DNA from: Mycobacterium sp. 4858
GTDB taxonomy: Bacteria; Actinomycetota; Actinomycetes; Mycobacteriales; Mycobacteriaceae
DNA length: 64,000 nucleotides
Assembly: GCF_900240975.1 (NCBI RefSeq)
Contig: NZ_LT968776.1
Location: 1,178,001 to 1,242,000 of the forward strand
Direction of reading: 5' to 3'
Position numbers and translations under genes: made by a program. The notes beneath the pieces were generated by a model. That model made no database searches. It saw nothing but the letters and a program-made list of their open reading frames with translations, and had not been told where the DNA came from. Shown here piece by piece: positions 46,248 to 55,642 of the stretch (the first letter of the stretch is position 1; the number at the start of each line of letters is the position of its first letter).

Positions 46248-47141
46248 TCAGCCCGACGGCGCGGGGACCGGCTCCGCCGGTGGAGTGGCGACGACATCCG
46301 GCCGCAGATGCCGCCACCAGCAGGTGATGTAGAGCAGCATCGCGATCACCAGCGCGACGATCACCCAGAGCACGATGGTCACATCGATCCACGCCCCGAA
46401 CGGGGGCAGTCCGGGAAGCGCGTTGCGCAGCGGTACCACCGCGAAGAGCATCGCCGCGTACCACGTCGTCATCGGGGGCTGAAACTTTCGCCGGTCACGC
46501 AGCGTTTGGATCGCCACGACCAGGCCCAGGCCGGCGATGGCGATGAGCACACCGCAAATGACGATGCCGAACACCGCGGTGCTCAGCGCGCGCCGCACGC
46601 TCAGCCGGTACGCCTCGTGGCCAGGGATCGTGGTGGCGGAGACCTTGAAGCCGGACAGATGGTCGATGAGTCGCACCGGGATGAGTTCGGGCGGCTTGGT
46701 CGTGTCGCCGCCGGGGAAGAGTTGCACCTCGATCGGTCCGGAGGCGTAGTTGTCGAACGGCCACCGTTCGAGGTGTCCGGCGATGGTCAGCGGGACCGGA
46801 AAGACGCCGGGAAGCATGCCCGGTGTGTATTCGCGCCGGCTGGGCTGGGCCGAAGATCTGACGCGCAGCACCAGGTCTTCCTTGAGCCGGTGGGTGACCG
46901 GATCCAACAGCGCGGGTCCTGGCGACACGGCCAGGTTGGCGACGACCGCGCTGTAGTTCGACTGCATCTCTTCCACAGTCAACGTCGCCATGCTCTGGGT
47001 GACCGACTCCGCGTTGTCGCTCAGGGTGCCGGGAGCCGCCCCTTCGACGGTGTCCTCGTAGAGCTCGATCAACGCGACGTACGTCGCGACGATGAGCACG
47101 ACAAGACCTGCTATGGCGAATCTTCGGACCGCCGACGGCAT
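46248..47141 (-). CDS. DUF4436 membrane protein, copy 2
   Basis: A 297-residue paralogue of the neighbouring DUF4436 gene with the same layout: N-terminal helix, external domain (VEEMQSNYSAVVANLAVSPGPALLDP, GMLPGVFPVPLTIAGHLERWPFDNY) and three helices. From FGIVICGVLIAIAGLG to WWRHLRPD the two proteins are almost identical, while the external domains differ more. The ATG at 47141 follows GGTAGGAGCAGC. The pair is a tandem duplication on the same strand with 79 bases between. Confidence 0.85.
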   Translation of the reverse strand: MPSAVRRFAIAGLVVLIVATYVALIELYEDTVEGAAPGTLSDNAESVTQSMATLTVEEMQSNYSAVVANLAVSPGPALLDPVTHRLKEDLVLRVRSSAQPSRREYTPGMLPGVFPVPLTIAGHLERWPFDNYASGPIEVQLFPGGDTTKPPELIPVRLIDHLSGFKVSATTIPGHEAYRLSVRRALSTAVFGIVICGVLIAIAGLGLVVAIQTLRDRRKFQPPMTTWYAAMLFAVVPLRNALPGLPPFGAWIDVTIVLWVIVALVIAMLLYITCWWRHLRPDVVATPPAEPVPAPSG

Positions 47142-47231
47142 GCTGCTCCTACCCCTGCGGAGTGTCTTGTTTCCCAAGGAAATCTAACGGAACCGCCCGG
47201 ATCGCGCGGCGATACGGCCGAAGCGGCGCGG

Positions 47232-49097
47232 CTATTCCACCGTGACGGACTTCGCGAGGTTGCGGGGCTTGTCGACGTCGTAACCTCGGGCCTGGGCAAC
47301 CGACGCGGCGAACACCTGGAGCGGGATCGTCGACAGCAACGGCTGCAAAAGGGTTGACACCGAAGGGATTTCGATCAGGTGGTCCGCATAGGGCCGCACG
47401 GTGTCGTCGCCCTCCTCCGCGATCACAATGGTGATCGCGCCGCGCGCCTGGATCTCGCGGATGTTGGACAGCAGCTTGGAATGCAGCGTGGCCTGCCCCT
47501 TGGGCGAGGGCATGACGACGATGACCGGCAGGTCGTCCTCGATCAGCGCGATGGGGCCGTGCTTGAGCTCGCCGGCGGCGAAGCCCTCGGCGTGCATGTA
47601 GGCCAGTTCCTTGAGTTTCAGCGCGCCTTCCAGCGCCACCGGGTAGCCGACGTGGCGGCCCAGGAACAGCACGGTCGAGGACTGGGCGAACCGGTGCGCC
47701 AGGGCGGCCACCGGCTCGATCATCGCGAGCACCCGCGCGACCAGGTCCGGCATCGATTCCAGCTCGCGGTACTCTCGCTCGACCTCGTCGGGATACTTGG
47801 TGCCGCGAGCCTGGGCCAGTGCCAGGCCCACCAGATAGTTGGCGGTGATCTGCGCCAGGAACGTCTTGGTTGAGGCGACGCCGATCTCGGGGCCGGCGCG
47901 GGTGTAGAGCACGGCGTCGCATTCGCGCGGGATCTGCGAGCCGTTGGTGTTGCAGATGGCCAGCACCTTGGCCTTCTGCTCCTTGGCGTGGCGGACGGCC
48001 TCGAGCGTGTCGGCGGTTTCCCCGGACTGCGAGATGGCGACCACCAGGGTGCTGCGGTCCAGCACCGGGTCGCGGTACCGGAACTCGCTGGCCAGTTCCA
48101 CCTCGACCGGCAGCCGGGTCCAGTGCTCGATGGCGTATTTCGCGAGCAGCCCGGAGTGATAGGCGGTGCCGCAGGCCACCACGAACACCTTGTCGATCTC
48201 GCGCAGCTCCTGATCGGAGAGCCGCTGCTCGTCGAGCAGGATCCGGCCGTCGACGAAATGCCCGAGCAGGGTGTCGGCCACCGCGGCGGGCTGCTCGGCG
48301 ATCTCCTTGAGCATGAAGTACTCGTAGCCGCCCTTTTCCGCGGCGGCCAGGTCCCAGTCGATGTGGAACTCGCGGTACTGGACGTCGGGGTTGCCGTGGA
48401 AGTCGGTGATCCGGTAGCCGTCGGCGGTGAGCACCACGGCCTGGTCCTGGCCGAGTTCGACGGCGTGGCGGGTGTGCGGGATGAACGCGGCCACGTCGGA
48501 GCCGACGAACATCTCGCCGTCGCCGATGCCGAGCACCAGCGGCGTCGAGCGGCGGGCGGCCACGATGGTGCCGGGCTCGTCGGCGTTGGTGAACACCAGG
48601 GTGAAGTGCCCCTCCAGCCGGCGCAGCACGGCCAGCACCGAGGCGGCGAAGTCACCGGAGGTCGGCCCGTGCCGGTAGGCCTGCGCCACCAGGTGCACCG
48701 CCACCTCGGTGTCGGTGTCGCTGGTGAACTCCACGCCGTAGGCCTCCAGCTCGTGGCGCAGGCTCGGGTAGTTCTCGATGATGCCGTTGTGGACGACGGC
48801 GATCTTGCCGGCGGCGTCGCGGTGCGGATGCGCGTTGCGGTCGGTGGGGCGCCCGTGCGTGGCCCAGCGCGTGTGGCCCAGGCCGGTGGCGCCGCCCAGC
48901 GACTCCGGCGGCATCTGCGCGACCGCCTCCTCCAGATTGGCCAGCCGGCCCGCGCGGCGACACACCGTGAGCGCGCCGGCGCCGTTGACGAGTGCGATCC
49001 CCGAAGAGTCGTAGCCGCGGTACTCCATCCGGCGCAGCGCATCCATGACGACCTTGCAGGCAGGCTGCTGCCCGACGTAGCCGACGATTCCGCACAT
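47232..49097 (-). CDS. glmS: Glucosamine-fructose-6-phosphate aminotransferase GlmS
   Basis: A 621-residue enzyme, ortholog of Rv3436c, making glucosamine 6-phosphate from fructose 6-phosphate and glutamine. Met removal exposes Cys2 in MCGIVGYVG, the nucleophile of the N-terminal glutaminase. Two SIS sugar-isomerase domains follow (VVAISQSGETADTLEAVRHA; VLFLGRHVGYPVALEGALKLKE) and the C-terminus DKPRNLAKSVTVE is the conserved closing loop. The start at 49097 is fixed by the MCGIVG motif. Its pathway partner glmM is also in this window at 53667. Confidence 0.96.
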   Translation of the reverse strand: MCGIVGYVGQQPACKVVMDALRRMEYRGYDSSGIALVNGAGALTVCRRAGRLANLEEAVAQMPPESLGGATGLGHTRWATHGRPTDRNAHPHRDAAGKIAVVHNGIIENYPSLRHELEAYGVEFTSDTDTEVAVHLVAQAYRHGPTSGDFAASVLAVLRRLEGHFTLVFTNADEPGTIVAARRSTPLVLGIGDGEMFVGSDVAAFIPHTRHAVELGQDQAVVLTADGYRITDFHGNPDVQYREFHIDWDLAAAEKGGYEYFMLKEIAEQPAAVADTLLGHFVDGRILLDEQRLSDQELREIDKVFVVACGTAYHSGLLAKYAIEHWTRLPVEVELASEFRYRDPVLDRSTLVVAISQSGETADTLEAVRHAKEQKAKVLAICNTNGSQIPRECDAVLYTRAGPEIGVASTKTFLAQITANYLVGLALAQARGTKYPDEVEREYRELESMPDLVARVLAMIEPVAALAHRFAQSSTVLFLGRHVGYPVALEGALKLKELAYMHAEGFAAGELKHGPIALIEDDLPVIVVMPSPKGQATLHSKLLSNIREIQARGAITIVIAEEGDDTVRPYADHLIEIPSVSTLLQPLLSTIPLQVFAASVAQARGYDVDKPRNLAKSVTVE

Positions 49098-49180
49098 TTG
49101 AACCAGGGTAGTGCAGGCGGGCCACCGGCCCCGCACTCCGCGGTGATGGCTAGCCCGCCCACCTGCACGAAAGGCCTGGT

Positions 49181-49327
49181 TTGACCGACCCCTACCGACG
49201 TTTCCAACTCCGCCTCAGCGAGCACACCGGCGCGGTCATCTTCTCGCAACACCGCAGCTACACCTTCACCGGAACCGTCGAGCAATGCGAAGCGGCCTAC
49301 CGCACCGCGCAGTTGCACGTGAACTAA
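49181..49327 (+). CDS. Small 48-residue hypothetical protein
   Basis: A TTG at 49181 opens a 48-residue frame ending at 49327. The protein begins TDPYRRFQLRLSEHTGAV and continues IFSQHRSYTFTGTVEQCEAAYR. An AAAGG site lies about nine bases before the TTG. The codon positions look coding (high GC at third positions), and I recall short mycobacterial proteins with a similar SYTFTGT-CEAAYR pattern. Function is unknown. It is divergent from glmS. Confidence 0.5.
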   Translation: MTDPYRRFQLRLSEHTGAVIFSQHRSYTFTGTVEQCEAAYRTAQLHVN

Positions 49328-49774
49328 TCCACCCGGTTTGCCGCCGCACGGCCGCTGACCGTCCTGCTCATGCCGTCTACATAAACGATAGAAGCGTTTT
49401 CACCTGATGTATTCGTGGCGTTTTCATTGGCGTCATCGCTCCAGCAATTCAGCTACTTAACATTCTGCTTATCGGCTATGACTGGCAATCACGAAGCCAG
49501 CAGAAAGGACGGATCGTTGACGCCCGCATGATCGGTCAGCACCTGGGTGATCATGTGGTCGACCAGGATGAATGCGCGCAGCGCGACAGTAATTCTCAGC
49601 AATAACCGTTTAAGACAGACATCAATGCCGATCGTCCAGCTACCCGGTAAGCGCGTTTCTCGCCGTACCTCTAATTCGGTTCGTTATAAATAGTCCAGGA
49701 ACGCTTAAGCCGCCGGATAAGTAACCGTTAATAGATGTTAATCCGAAATTTCGCAGACCTTCAAGGGGAGAATC
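49328..49774. other. AT-rich intergenic region
   Basis: This 447-base gap is much lower in GC than its surroundings. It contains TATAAA at 49685 that could act as a -10 element for the gene at 49775. On the minus strand a 64-codon stretch without stops (49489-49683) has no good start or ribosome site. Nothing else could be assigned. Confidence 0.45.
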
Positions 49775-49996
49775 ATGACTGCTGTTCTGTTCGACGATGT
49801 GGTGACCCTTTCGTCCGCTGCTGCGCCGAGCCTCACGGTGGCTCCGGCGCCTAAGCCGGCGCCCAAGCGGCGGCACCGCGAGCCGATCGGCGGTGGCGAC
49901 CCGATGGTGGACGCCGCCGCCCGGTTGCTCAGCATCCCGCTGCGCCACGTGTATGCGGTGCTCTGGCGGGTCGGCATGATCGAGGTCAGGGCCTAG
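49775..49996 (+). CDS. Small basic hypothetical protein
   Basis: A 73-residue protein starting at ATG 49775 after a strong AAGGGGAGAATC site. The N-terminal half is disordered (Pro/Ala/Lys-rich, APAPKPAPKRRHREP) and the C-terminal half is predicted helical (DAAARLLSIPLRHVYAVLWRVGMIEV). The layout looks like a small DNA- or protein-binding factor, but I do not recognise a family. It is 23 bases before the next gene on the same strand. Confidence 0.6.
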   Translation: MTAVLFDDVVTLSSAAAPSLTVAPAPKPAPKRRHREPIGGGDPMVDAAARLLSIPLRHVYAVLWRVGMIEVRA

Positions 49997-50019
49997 CACC
50001 GATGCGCTAACGTCGACGC

Positions 50020-50859
50020 GTGGCCCGCACCCGCAAGCTCGTCGCAGCCCTCAGCCGCCGTGGCCCGCACCGGGTTTTGCGTGGTGACCTGGCCTTCGCC
50101 GGTCTACCGGGCGTGGTGTACACCCCGGAGGCGGGGCTGGGATTGCCCGGGATCGCGTTCGGACACGACTGGCTCACCAGGGCCGCCAACTATTCGGGTC
50201 TGCTCGAGCACCTGGCGTCGTGGGGCATCGTGGCCGGCGCCCCCGACACCGAACGCGGCCTGGCCCCGTCCGTCCTCAACTTCGCGTTCGACCTCGGCAC
50301 CGCGCTGGACATCGTGTCCGGTGTCCGGCTCGGGCCGGGCAAGATCAGCGTGCATCCCGCCAAGCTGGGCGTGGTCGGGCACGGATTCGGCGGCTCGGCC
50401 GCCGTGTTCGCCGCGGCCGGCATGCCGAAGAAGCTGGCGGCGGCGGCCGCGTTGTTCCCCGCGGTGACCAGTCCCCCGGCCGAACAGCCGGCCGCGACAC
50501 TGAAGCTGCCCGGGTTGATCCTGACCGCGCCGGGGGATCCGCGGTCGCTGAACTCCAACGCGCTGTCGCTGTCGCGGGCGTGGGACGCCGCCACGCTGCG
50601 CATCGTCAGCAAGGCCCAGCCCGGCGGGCTGGTGGAGGGCCGGCGGCTGACCAAGGTGTTCGGGCTGGCCGGCCCGAACCGGCGCACCCAGCGCACCGTA
50701 CGGGCGCTGCTGACCGGCTACCTGCTCGCCACGCTGGGCGGGGACAAGACGTATCGCGACTTCGCCGATCCGGACGCCCACCTGCCCAAGACCGATCCGC
50801 TGGACCCCGATGCGCCGCCGGTCGCCCTGGAAGAGAAGATCGTCGCGCTGTTGAAGTGA
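50020..50859 (+). CDS. Alpha/beta hydrolase-fold protein lacking the nucleophile (Rv3438 ortholog)
   Basis: A 279-residue protein, ortholog of Rv3438, with the fold of dienelactone hydrolase or chlorophyllase-type proteins. The phrase FGHDWLTRAANYSGLLEHLASWGIV is the oxyanion strand and helix. The nucleophile elbow reads VVGHGFGGSAAVFA, so the Ser or Cys expected at the centre is Gly; Ser in GGSAA is out of position. Hydrolysis by the usual mechanism is therefore unlikely. The start uses a codon at 50020 (GTG). It may be a binding protein. Confidence 0.75.
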   Translation: MARTRKLVAALSRRGPHRVLRGDLAFAGLPGVVYTPEAGLGLPGIAFGHDWLTRAANYSGLLEHLASWGIVAGAPDTERGLAPSVLNFAFDLGTALDIVSGVRLGPGKISVHPAKLGVVGHGFGGSAAVFAAAGMPKKLAAAAALFPAVTSPPAEQPAATLKLPGLILTAPGDPRSLNSNALSLSRAWDAATLRIVSKAQPGGLVEGRRLTKVFGLAGPNRRTQRTVRALLTGYLLATLGGDKTYRDFADPDAHLPKTDPLDPDAPPVALEEKIVALLK

Positions 50860-50901
50860 CGGGGTAATCGCCCACTGTCGCCGTCGTGGTATCTGTCGTT
50901 G

Positions 50902-51953
50902 ATGCGAATCGGGATCGCCCTGGATTATTCGGGCGGGTTTCATCAGGGTGTGGACCGCGTGGTCGAACTCGAGAAGGCCGGCATCGACATCGCGGTGGTG
51001 GCCGAGGCGTACGCCTTCGACGCGGTGAGCCAGCTCGGCTACCTGGCCGCCAAGACGAACACCGTCGAGCTGGCGTCCGGGGTGTTTCCCATCTACATCC
51101 GCACGCCCTCGCTGCTGGCGATGACGGCCGCGGGGCTGGACTTCGTGTCCGACGGCCGATTTCAGCTGGGGATCGGCACCTCCGGGCCGCAGGTGATCGA
51201 GGGCTTCCACGGCGTGGAGTTCGACGCCCCGCTGGGGCGCACCCGCGAGATCGTGGAGATCTGTCGCAAGGTGTGGCGTCGCGAGCGGCTGCGGCACGAC
51301 GGCACGACGGCAAGCACTACCAGATCCCGTTGCCCCCGGGTCGCGGCACCGGCTTGGGCAAGGCCCTGCAGCTGATCAATCACCCTGTGCGCGAACGGAT
51401 CCCGATCAGCATCGCCGCGCTGGGCCCGAAGAATGTCGAGCTGACCGCCGAGATCGCCGAGGGCTGGCAGCCCGTCTTCTACCTCCCAGACAAGGCGGCG
51501 TCGGTGTGGGGCGAGGCGCTGGCGGCCGGGACCGCCAAGCGTGACCCGGCGCTGGGCCCGCTGGACGTCATGGTGCACGCGTCGGTGGCCATCGGCGACG
51601 ACGTCGACGAGCGGCTGGCGTGGGTCAAGCCGCAGCTGGGCCTGTACCTGGGTGGGATGGGCGCCAAGGGCCGCAACTTCTACCACGCCCTGGCGACCCG
51701 CTACGGGTTCGGCGAGGTCGCCGACCGTATCCAGGAGCTCTACCTGTCGGGCCGCAAGCGCGAGGCCATCGACGCGGTGCCCGACGATCTGGTGCGCGGC
51801 ATGTCGCTGGTGGGCCCGCGCGGGTACGTCGCCGAACGCCTGGCCGCCTTCGCCGAGGCCGGGGTGACGACGCTGCTGCTCAGCCCGCTGGCCACCGACC
51901 GCGCCGAATCCGTCCGCTTCGTCGAGGACGTGCTCCAGCTGCGCCCCGCGTGA
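50902..51953 (+). pseudogene. LLM-class F420-dependent oxidoreductase, frameshifted by an 8-bp duplication
   Basis: The first frame gives RIGIALDYSGGFHQGVDRVV through EICRKVWRRERLRHDG; the second frame resumes exactly with GKHYQIPLPPGRGTGLGKAL and continues to EDVLQLRPA. The break is at 51296-51311, where ACGACGGC occurs twice in a row. Removing one copy gives R-H-D-G-K-H-Y and a single frame of about 347 residues. The protein is a luciferase-like TIM barrel of the F420 group. Either the gene is newly inactivated, or the duplication is a sequencing or assembly error. Confidence 0.82.
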
Positions 51954-51957
51954 GCCG

Positions 51958-53291
51958 TCACTGCCCGGCCTGCGGAAGCTGGTCCGCGGCGATCTCGCAC
52001 GGCGTCTTCGGTTCGGTCGCCGCAGGCCCCGGGTCACCCCCCGCGGGAGCGGCAGCCGGTGCGCGTGCGTCTGGCGGTGGGGCGACCGCCGGTGGCGCCG
52101 GGTCTGTCAGCGCCGGCGCATCCGCGGGCGGCGGCGCATCCGCGGGCAGCGGCGCGTCGACCGGCTGAGCCACCGCGTCGGGCGTGGCCTCCACCGCGTC
52201 GCCGACGTCTTCCGGTTTGGCGGGCTCGTCATCGGTGTCGTCGGCCCCAAACGGGTCCTCGCCGAAGGGGTCTCCCTCGCCGAAAGGATCGGTGGCTTCG
52301 GATCCGTTGCCCGCCGAGCCGATCAGCCCACCGACCGCGTCGACGATCCTGCTGGCCAGCCCGAGGAGACCTTCACCCCCGCCGAGCCCACCACCGGCGA
52401 GCCCGTCGCCCAGTCCTTCCCCGGGTATGCCGGCCGCGTCACCGAGCGTCGATCCCCAGTCCGGCTGCGGTGTGGGGGGGGAGACGGCGCGACGGTCGCC
52501 GCGGTCGGCGCCGGATCCGCCGGCGGGGTGGCGGCAGCGGGAGTGACCGCCACCCGTGCTGCGGCGGGCGGGGCCGGCGGCAGGGGCTGGTAACCGGTCC
52601 CGAGGTCCCCGGGAGCTTCGAAGCGGGCGGCCGGCGCGGCGGCCATCCTGTCGGTGACCATGTCGTAGGAGGTCGCCACACCGTCGCGTGTCGAGCGCAT
52701 CGTCGTCAGCCAGTCGTCGCGGATCTCGTTGTCCACGTAGGGCATTACCTGCTCGCGCACCACCCCTTCAGCGGCCGGCCGATCCCCCGCACCGGTCGTG
52801 ACCGTCGCTGCCGCGGCCAACCAGGTTGGGCGCAGCGCCTGAGTGCGGTCGTCGATGGCGATGGCGGTCGCGACCTTCGAGTCGACCAGGTACCACAGGT
52901 TGTCGCGCAGTGATTCACACCGTTGCGCCGCCGCGCGCAATTCGGTGGTCACCGCGCAGGCGGCGTCGCAGTGGCGCTGAAGGAACCGGACGGCGGCTTC
53001 CCCGCCGGGCCCCGTCCACGCCGCGGCCAGCTCGGCCACCTGGGCGCGCTGCATCCGCAGTGCTTCGGAGACCGCGTCGCCCGCCGCGCGCAACTCCGCG
53101 CAGTCACGGTCGAGGGCGCGCAGGTCCAGGCCGTCTTCGGTGTCGTACCAGTCGTGGACCTGTGCGGGATGCGCCGTGAGGTCGGGGTGTTGGTAGCCCA
53201 GGGCGTGGCACGCCCGCACGTAACTCTGGGTGTGCTCGACCGCGGGCAATCCTTCGGCGAGGCGCGCGGCGACGTCCAACCGGTCGGCCAT
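51958..53291 (-). pseudogene. Ala/Pro-rich Rv3439c-like protein, frameshifted at a C8 tract
   Basis: The N-terminal part from ATG 53291 (ADRLDVAARLAEGLPAVEHT) is a helical domain of about 230 residues followed by a Pro/Ala linker. At 52474-52481 the coding strand has eight C. Before it the frame reads TVAPSPPP; after it the conserved continuation TPQPDWGSTLGDAAGIPG, GSEATDPFGEGDPFGEDPFG and the end PCEIAADQLPQAGQ is in another frame. One extra C (nine) would join them into about 445 residues, close to the 467 of Rv3439c. Context (Rv3440c next to it, ESX-4 nearby) suggests a type VII-linked protein; function is unknown. Confidence 0.75.
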
Positions 53292-53293
53292 GA

Positions 53294-53623
53294 TCAGGCG
53301 ATCCGCGCCGCGGCATACAGTTCGGCGTCCGCGTAACGGTCGGCGCTGCCCCGGAGGGCGGCGGCGATCTCCACGGACCCGCGCGACCACTGCGCCACCT
53401 GCAGGGTCAGCCGCTCCAGTTCAGCGCGTAGCGCGTCACCGCGCGTGGTGTGCGCCCGCCCGGCGCAGGCCCCGCCGAAAGCCAGCCGGCCCAGCTGATC
53501 GCTGAGGGCGCGGTCGAGGAGGTCGGCGGCGGCGCGGAACTGATCGGCGACGCGGTGCGTCGCCGGGACGTCGATCTCGGTGCGCGCCACGGCGACCGGT
53601 CGTACTCCCCTGTCGAATCTCAT
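53294..53623 (-). CDS. Type VII secretion-associated small helical protein (Rv3440c type)
   Basis: A 109-residue helical protein, ortholog of Rv3440c. The region DVPATHRVADQFRAAADLLDRAL and LERLTLQVAQWSRGSVEIAAALRGSADRYADAE is a two-helix hairpin like those of the ESX-associated DUF2580 group, which share the shape of WXG100 proteins. Starts near 53590 (ATEIDVP region) are also possible. Its stop is two bases before the Rv3439c-like start, so the two are coupled. Confidence 0.72.
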   Translation of the reverse strand: MRFDRGVRPVAVARTEIDVPATHRVADQFRAAADLLDRALSDQLGRLAFGGACAGRAHTTRGDALRAELERLTLQVAQWSRGSVEIAAALRGSADRYADAELYAAARIA

Positions 53624-53666
53624 GCCTAATCCGACGCCCGGACGCGCGCCCGGGTTCCGAGGAGAT

Positions 53667-55004
53667 TCAGTGCGCGGCGCTGACCGCCTCGGCCACCCGG
53701 TTCGCCACGCGCTGCGCGACGTCCGCCTCGGGCGCCTCCACCATCACCCGGATGACGGGCTCGGTTCCGGAGGGGCGCAACAGGATTCGCCCGGTGTCGC
53801 CGAGTTCCGCCTCGGCGTCGCCGACCGCGGTGCGCACCGCCGGCGCCGCGGCGGCGATGTTCTTGTCGGCGACGCGGACGTTGATCAGCACCTGGGGCAG
53901 CGTCTGCATGGGCGCGGCGAGCTCGGTCAGCGACGAGCCGGTCTGGACCATGCGCGTCATCAGCCGCAGCCCGGTGACGATGCCGTCGCCGGTGGAACCC
54001 AGCGCGGGCATCACGATGTGGCCGGACTGCTCGCCGCCCAGGCTGTAGTCGCCGGCCCGCAGCTCCTCGAGGACGTAGCGGTCGCCGACGCCGGTGGTGC
54101 GCACGGTGATCCCGGCGGAGCGCATGGCCAGGTGCAGCCCGAGGTTGCTCATCACGGTGGCCACCAGCGTGTCCGAGGCCAGCTCGCCGGCCTCGCGCAT
54201 GGCCAGCGCGAGCACGACCATGATCGCGTCGCCGTCGACGAGCTCGCCGTTGGCGTCGATGGCCAGGCAGCGGTCCGCATCCCCGTCGTGGGCCAGGCCG
54301 AGGTCGGCGCGGTGGGCGATGACGGCGGCGCGCAGCGAATCAAGGTGGGTGGAGCCGCAGTTGTCGTTGATGTTCAGGCCGTTGGGCTCGGCGTTGATCG
54401 CGATGACCCGCGCGCCGGCCGCGCGATAGGCGCGCGGCGCCACCGACGACGCGGCGCCGTGGGCGCAGTCGACCACCACGGTCAGGCCGTCGAGGCGCAG
54501 CGTGCTGGCCTTGCTCAGGTGGCGCAGGTAGCGGTCGTCGGCGTCCTCGGCGTCGATGACCCGGCCGATCCCGGCGCCGACGGGGCGCATCCCGACTTCC
54601 GCGGTGAGCAGCGCCTCAATCTGATCTTCGGTGTCGTCGTCGAGCTTGCGGCCGCCGGGACCGAAGATCTTGATGCCGTTGTCGGGCATCGGGTTGTGCG
54701 AAGCCGAGATCATCACGCCGAAGTCGGCGTCATACGCGCCGGTCAGGTAGGCCACCGCGGGGGTGGGCAGCACGCCGACCCGCAGCGCGTCGACGCCCTG
54801 GCTGGTCAGCCCGGCGATCACGGCGGCCTCCAGCATCTCGCCGCTGGCCCGGGGGTCGCGCCCGATCACGGCGACCCGCCGGCCGGGCCCGCCCGCGCTG
54901 GCCAGGTGCCGCGCGGCGGCGACGCCCAGCTCGAGCGCCAGCTCGGCGGTCAACTCCCGGTTGGCGACCCCGCGGACACCGTCGGTGCCGAATAGTCGAC
55001 CCAT
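53667..55004 (-). CDS. glmM: Phosphoglucosamine mutase GlmM
   Basis: A 445-residue alpha-D-phosphohexomutase, ortholog of Rv3441c (mrsA), converting glucosamine 6-phosphate to glucosamine 1-phosphate for UDP-GlcNAc. The phosphoserine is S102 in [15 protein letters not shown]. The metal loop is [11 protein letters not shown], the sugar loop [11 protein letters not shown] and the phosphate loop [15 protein letters not shown]. It follows rpsI by about 150 bases on the same strand. With GlmS it supplies the precursor for peptidoglycan and arabinogalactan linkage. Confidence 0.96.
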   Translation of the reverse strand: MGRLFGTDGVRGVANRELTAELALELGVAAARHLASAGGPGRRVAVIGRDPRASGEMLEAAVIAGLTSQGVDALRVGVLPTPAVAYLTGAYDADFGVMISASHNPMPDNGIKIFGPGGRKLDDDTEDQIEALLTAEVGMRPVGAGIGRVIDAEDADDRYLRHLSKASTLRLDGLTVVVDCAHGAASSVAPRAYRAAGARVIAINAEPNGLNINDNCGSTHLDSLRAAVIAHRADLGLAHDGDADRCLAIDANGELVDGDAIMVVLALAMREAGELASDTLVATVMSNLGLHLAMRSAGITVRTTGVGDRYVLEELRAGDYSLGGEQSGHIVMPALGSTGDGIVTGLRLMTRMVQTGSSLTELAAPMQTLPQVLINVRVADKNIAAAAPAVRTAVGDAEAELGDTGRILLRPSGTEPVIRVMVEAPEADVAQRVANRVAEAVSAAH

Positions 55005-55153
55005 GCGGAAAAACCTCTCACAGTTGGCGGTCGTTCACCTAACGTGCCCGTTCTTTTCTGACCGAAACGGGGCGCGTTTGGGCGCAGACACGCCGACGGA
55101 GGCGCGGGACGCCCCAGTTTGAGGCCCCGTTGCGGCCAGAACGTGATGGTTGA

Positions 55154-55642
55154 TCAGCGCTTGCTGTACTGAGGCGCCTTGCGGGCCTTCTTCAGGCCGT
55201 ACTTCTTGCGCTCGGTGGCACGCGGGTCACGGGTGAGGAATCCGGCCTTCTTCAGCGCGGGCCGGTCCTCGGGCTGCGCCAGGATCAGCGCCCGGGCGAT
55301 GCCCAGCCGCAGCGCCCCGGCCTGGCCGGACGGCCCGCCGCCATGGAGCAGGGCGAAGATGTCGAAGCTGTCCACCCGGTCGACCGTGACCAGCGGGGCC
55401 TTGATGAGCTGCTGGTGCACCTTGTTGGGGAAGTAGTCCTCCAGGCTGCGGCCGTTGAGGTCGAACTTGCCGGTGCCGGGCACCAGGCGCACCCGCACCA
55501 CGGCCTCCTTGCGGCGGCCGACGGTCTGGATGGGCCGGTCGAACACGAAGGATTCGGCGGCCGCGGGCGCGGGCGCCTCGGCCGGGACGTCCGGTGTTTC
55601 CGGGGTGGCCGTGGTGTCCAGGGCCTCGGTCGTATCGGTCAC
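55154..55642 (-). CDS. rpsI: 30S ribosomal protein S9
   Basis: A 162-residue S9, ortholog of Rv3442c. The conserved body starts [22 protein letters not shown] and ends with the basic tail [32 protein letters not shown], which reaches the ribosomal P site. The N-terminal 35 residues are an acidic/Ala-Pro extension typical of actinobacteria. The start overlaps the rplM stop by four bases (ATGA). Confidence 0.97.
   Translation of the reverse strand: MTDTTEALDTTATPETPDVPAEAPAPAAAESFVFDRPIQTVGRRKEAVVRVRLVPGTGKFDLNGRSLEDYFPNKVHQQLIKAPLVTVDRVDSFDIFALLHGGGPSGQAGALRLGIARALILAQPEDRPALKKAGFLTRDPRATERKKYGLKKARKAPQYSKR

Noticed and set aside
49489..49683. Minus-strand stop-free stretch ending VNDPSFLLAS
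   Set aside because: The ending looks protein-like, but there is no ATG or GTG, only a TTG at 49602 without a ribosome site, and it lies in AT-rich intergenic DNA. It could be a remnant; evidence is too thin to call.
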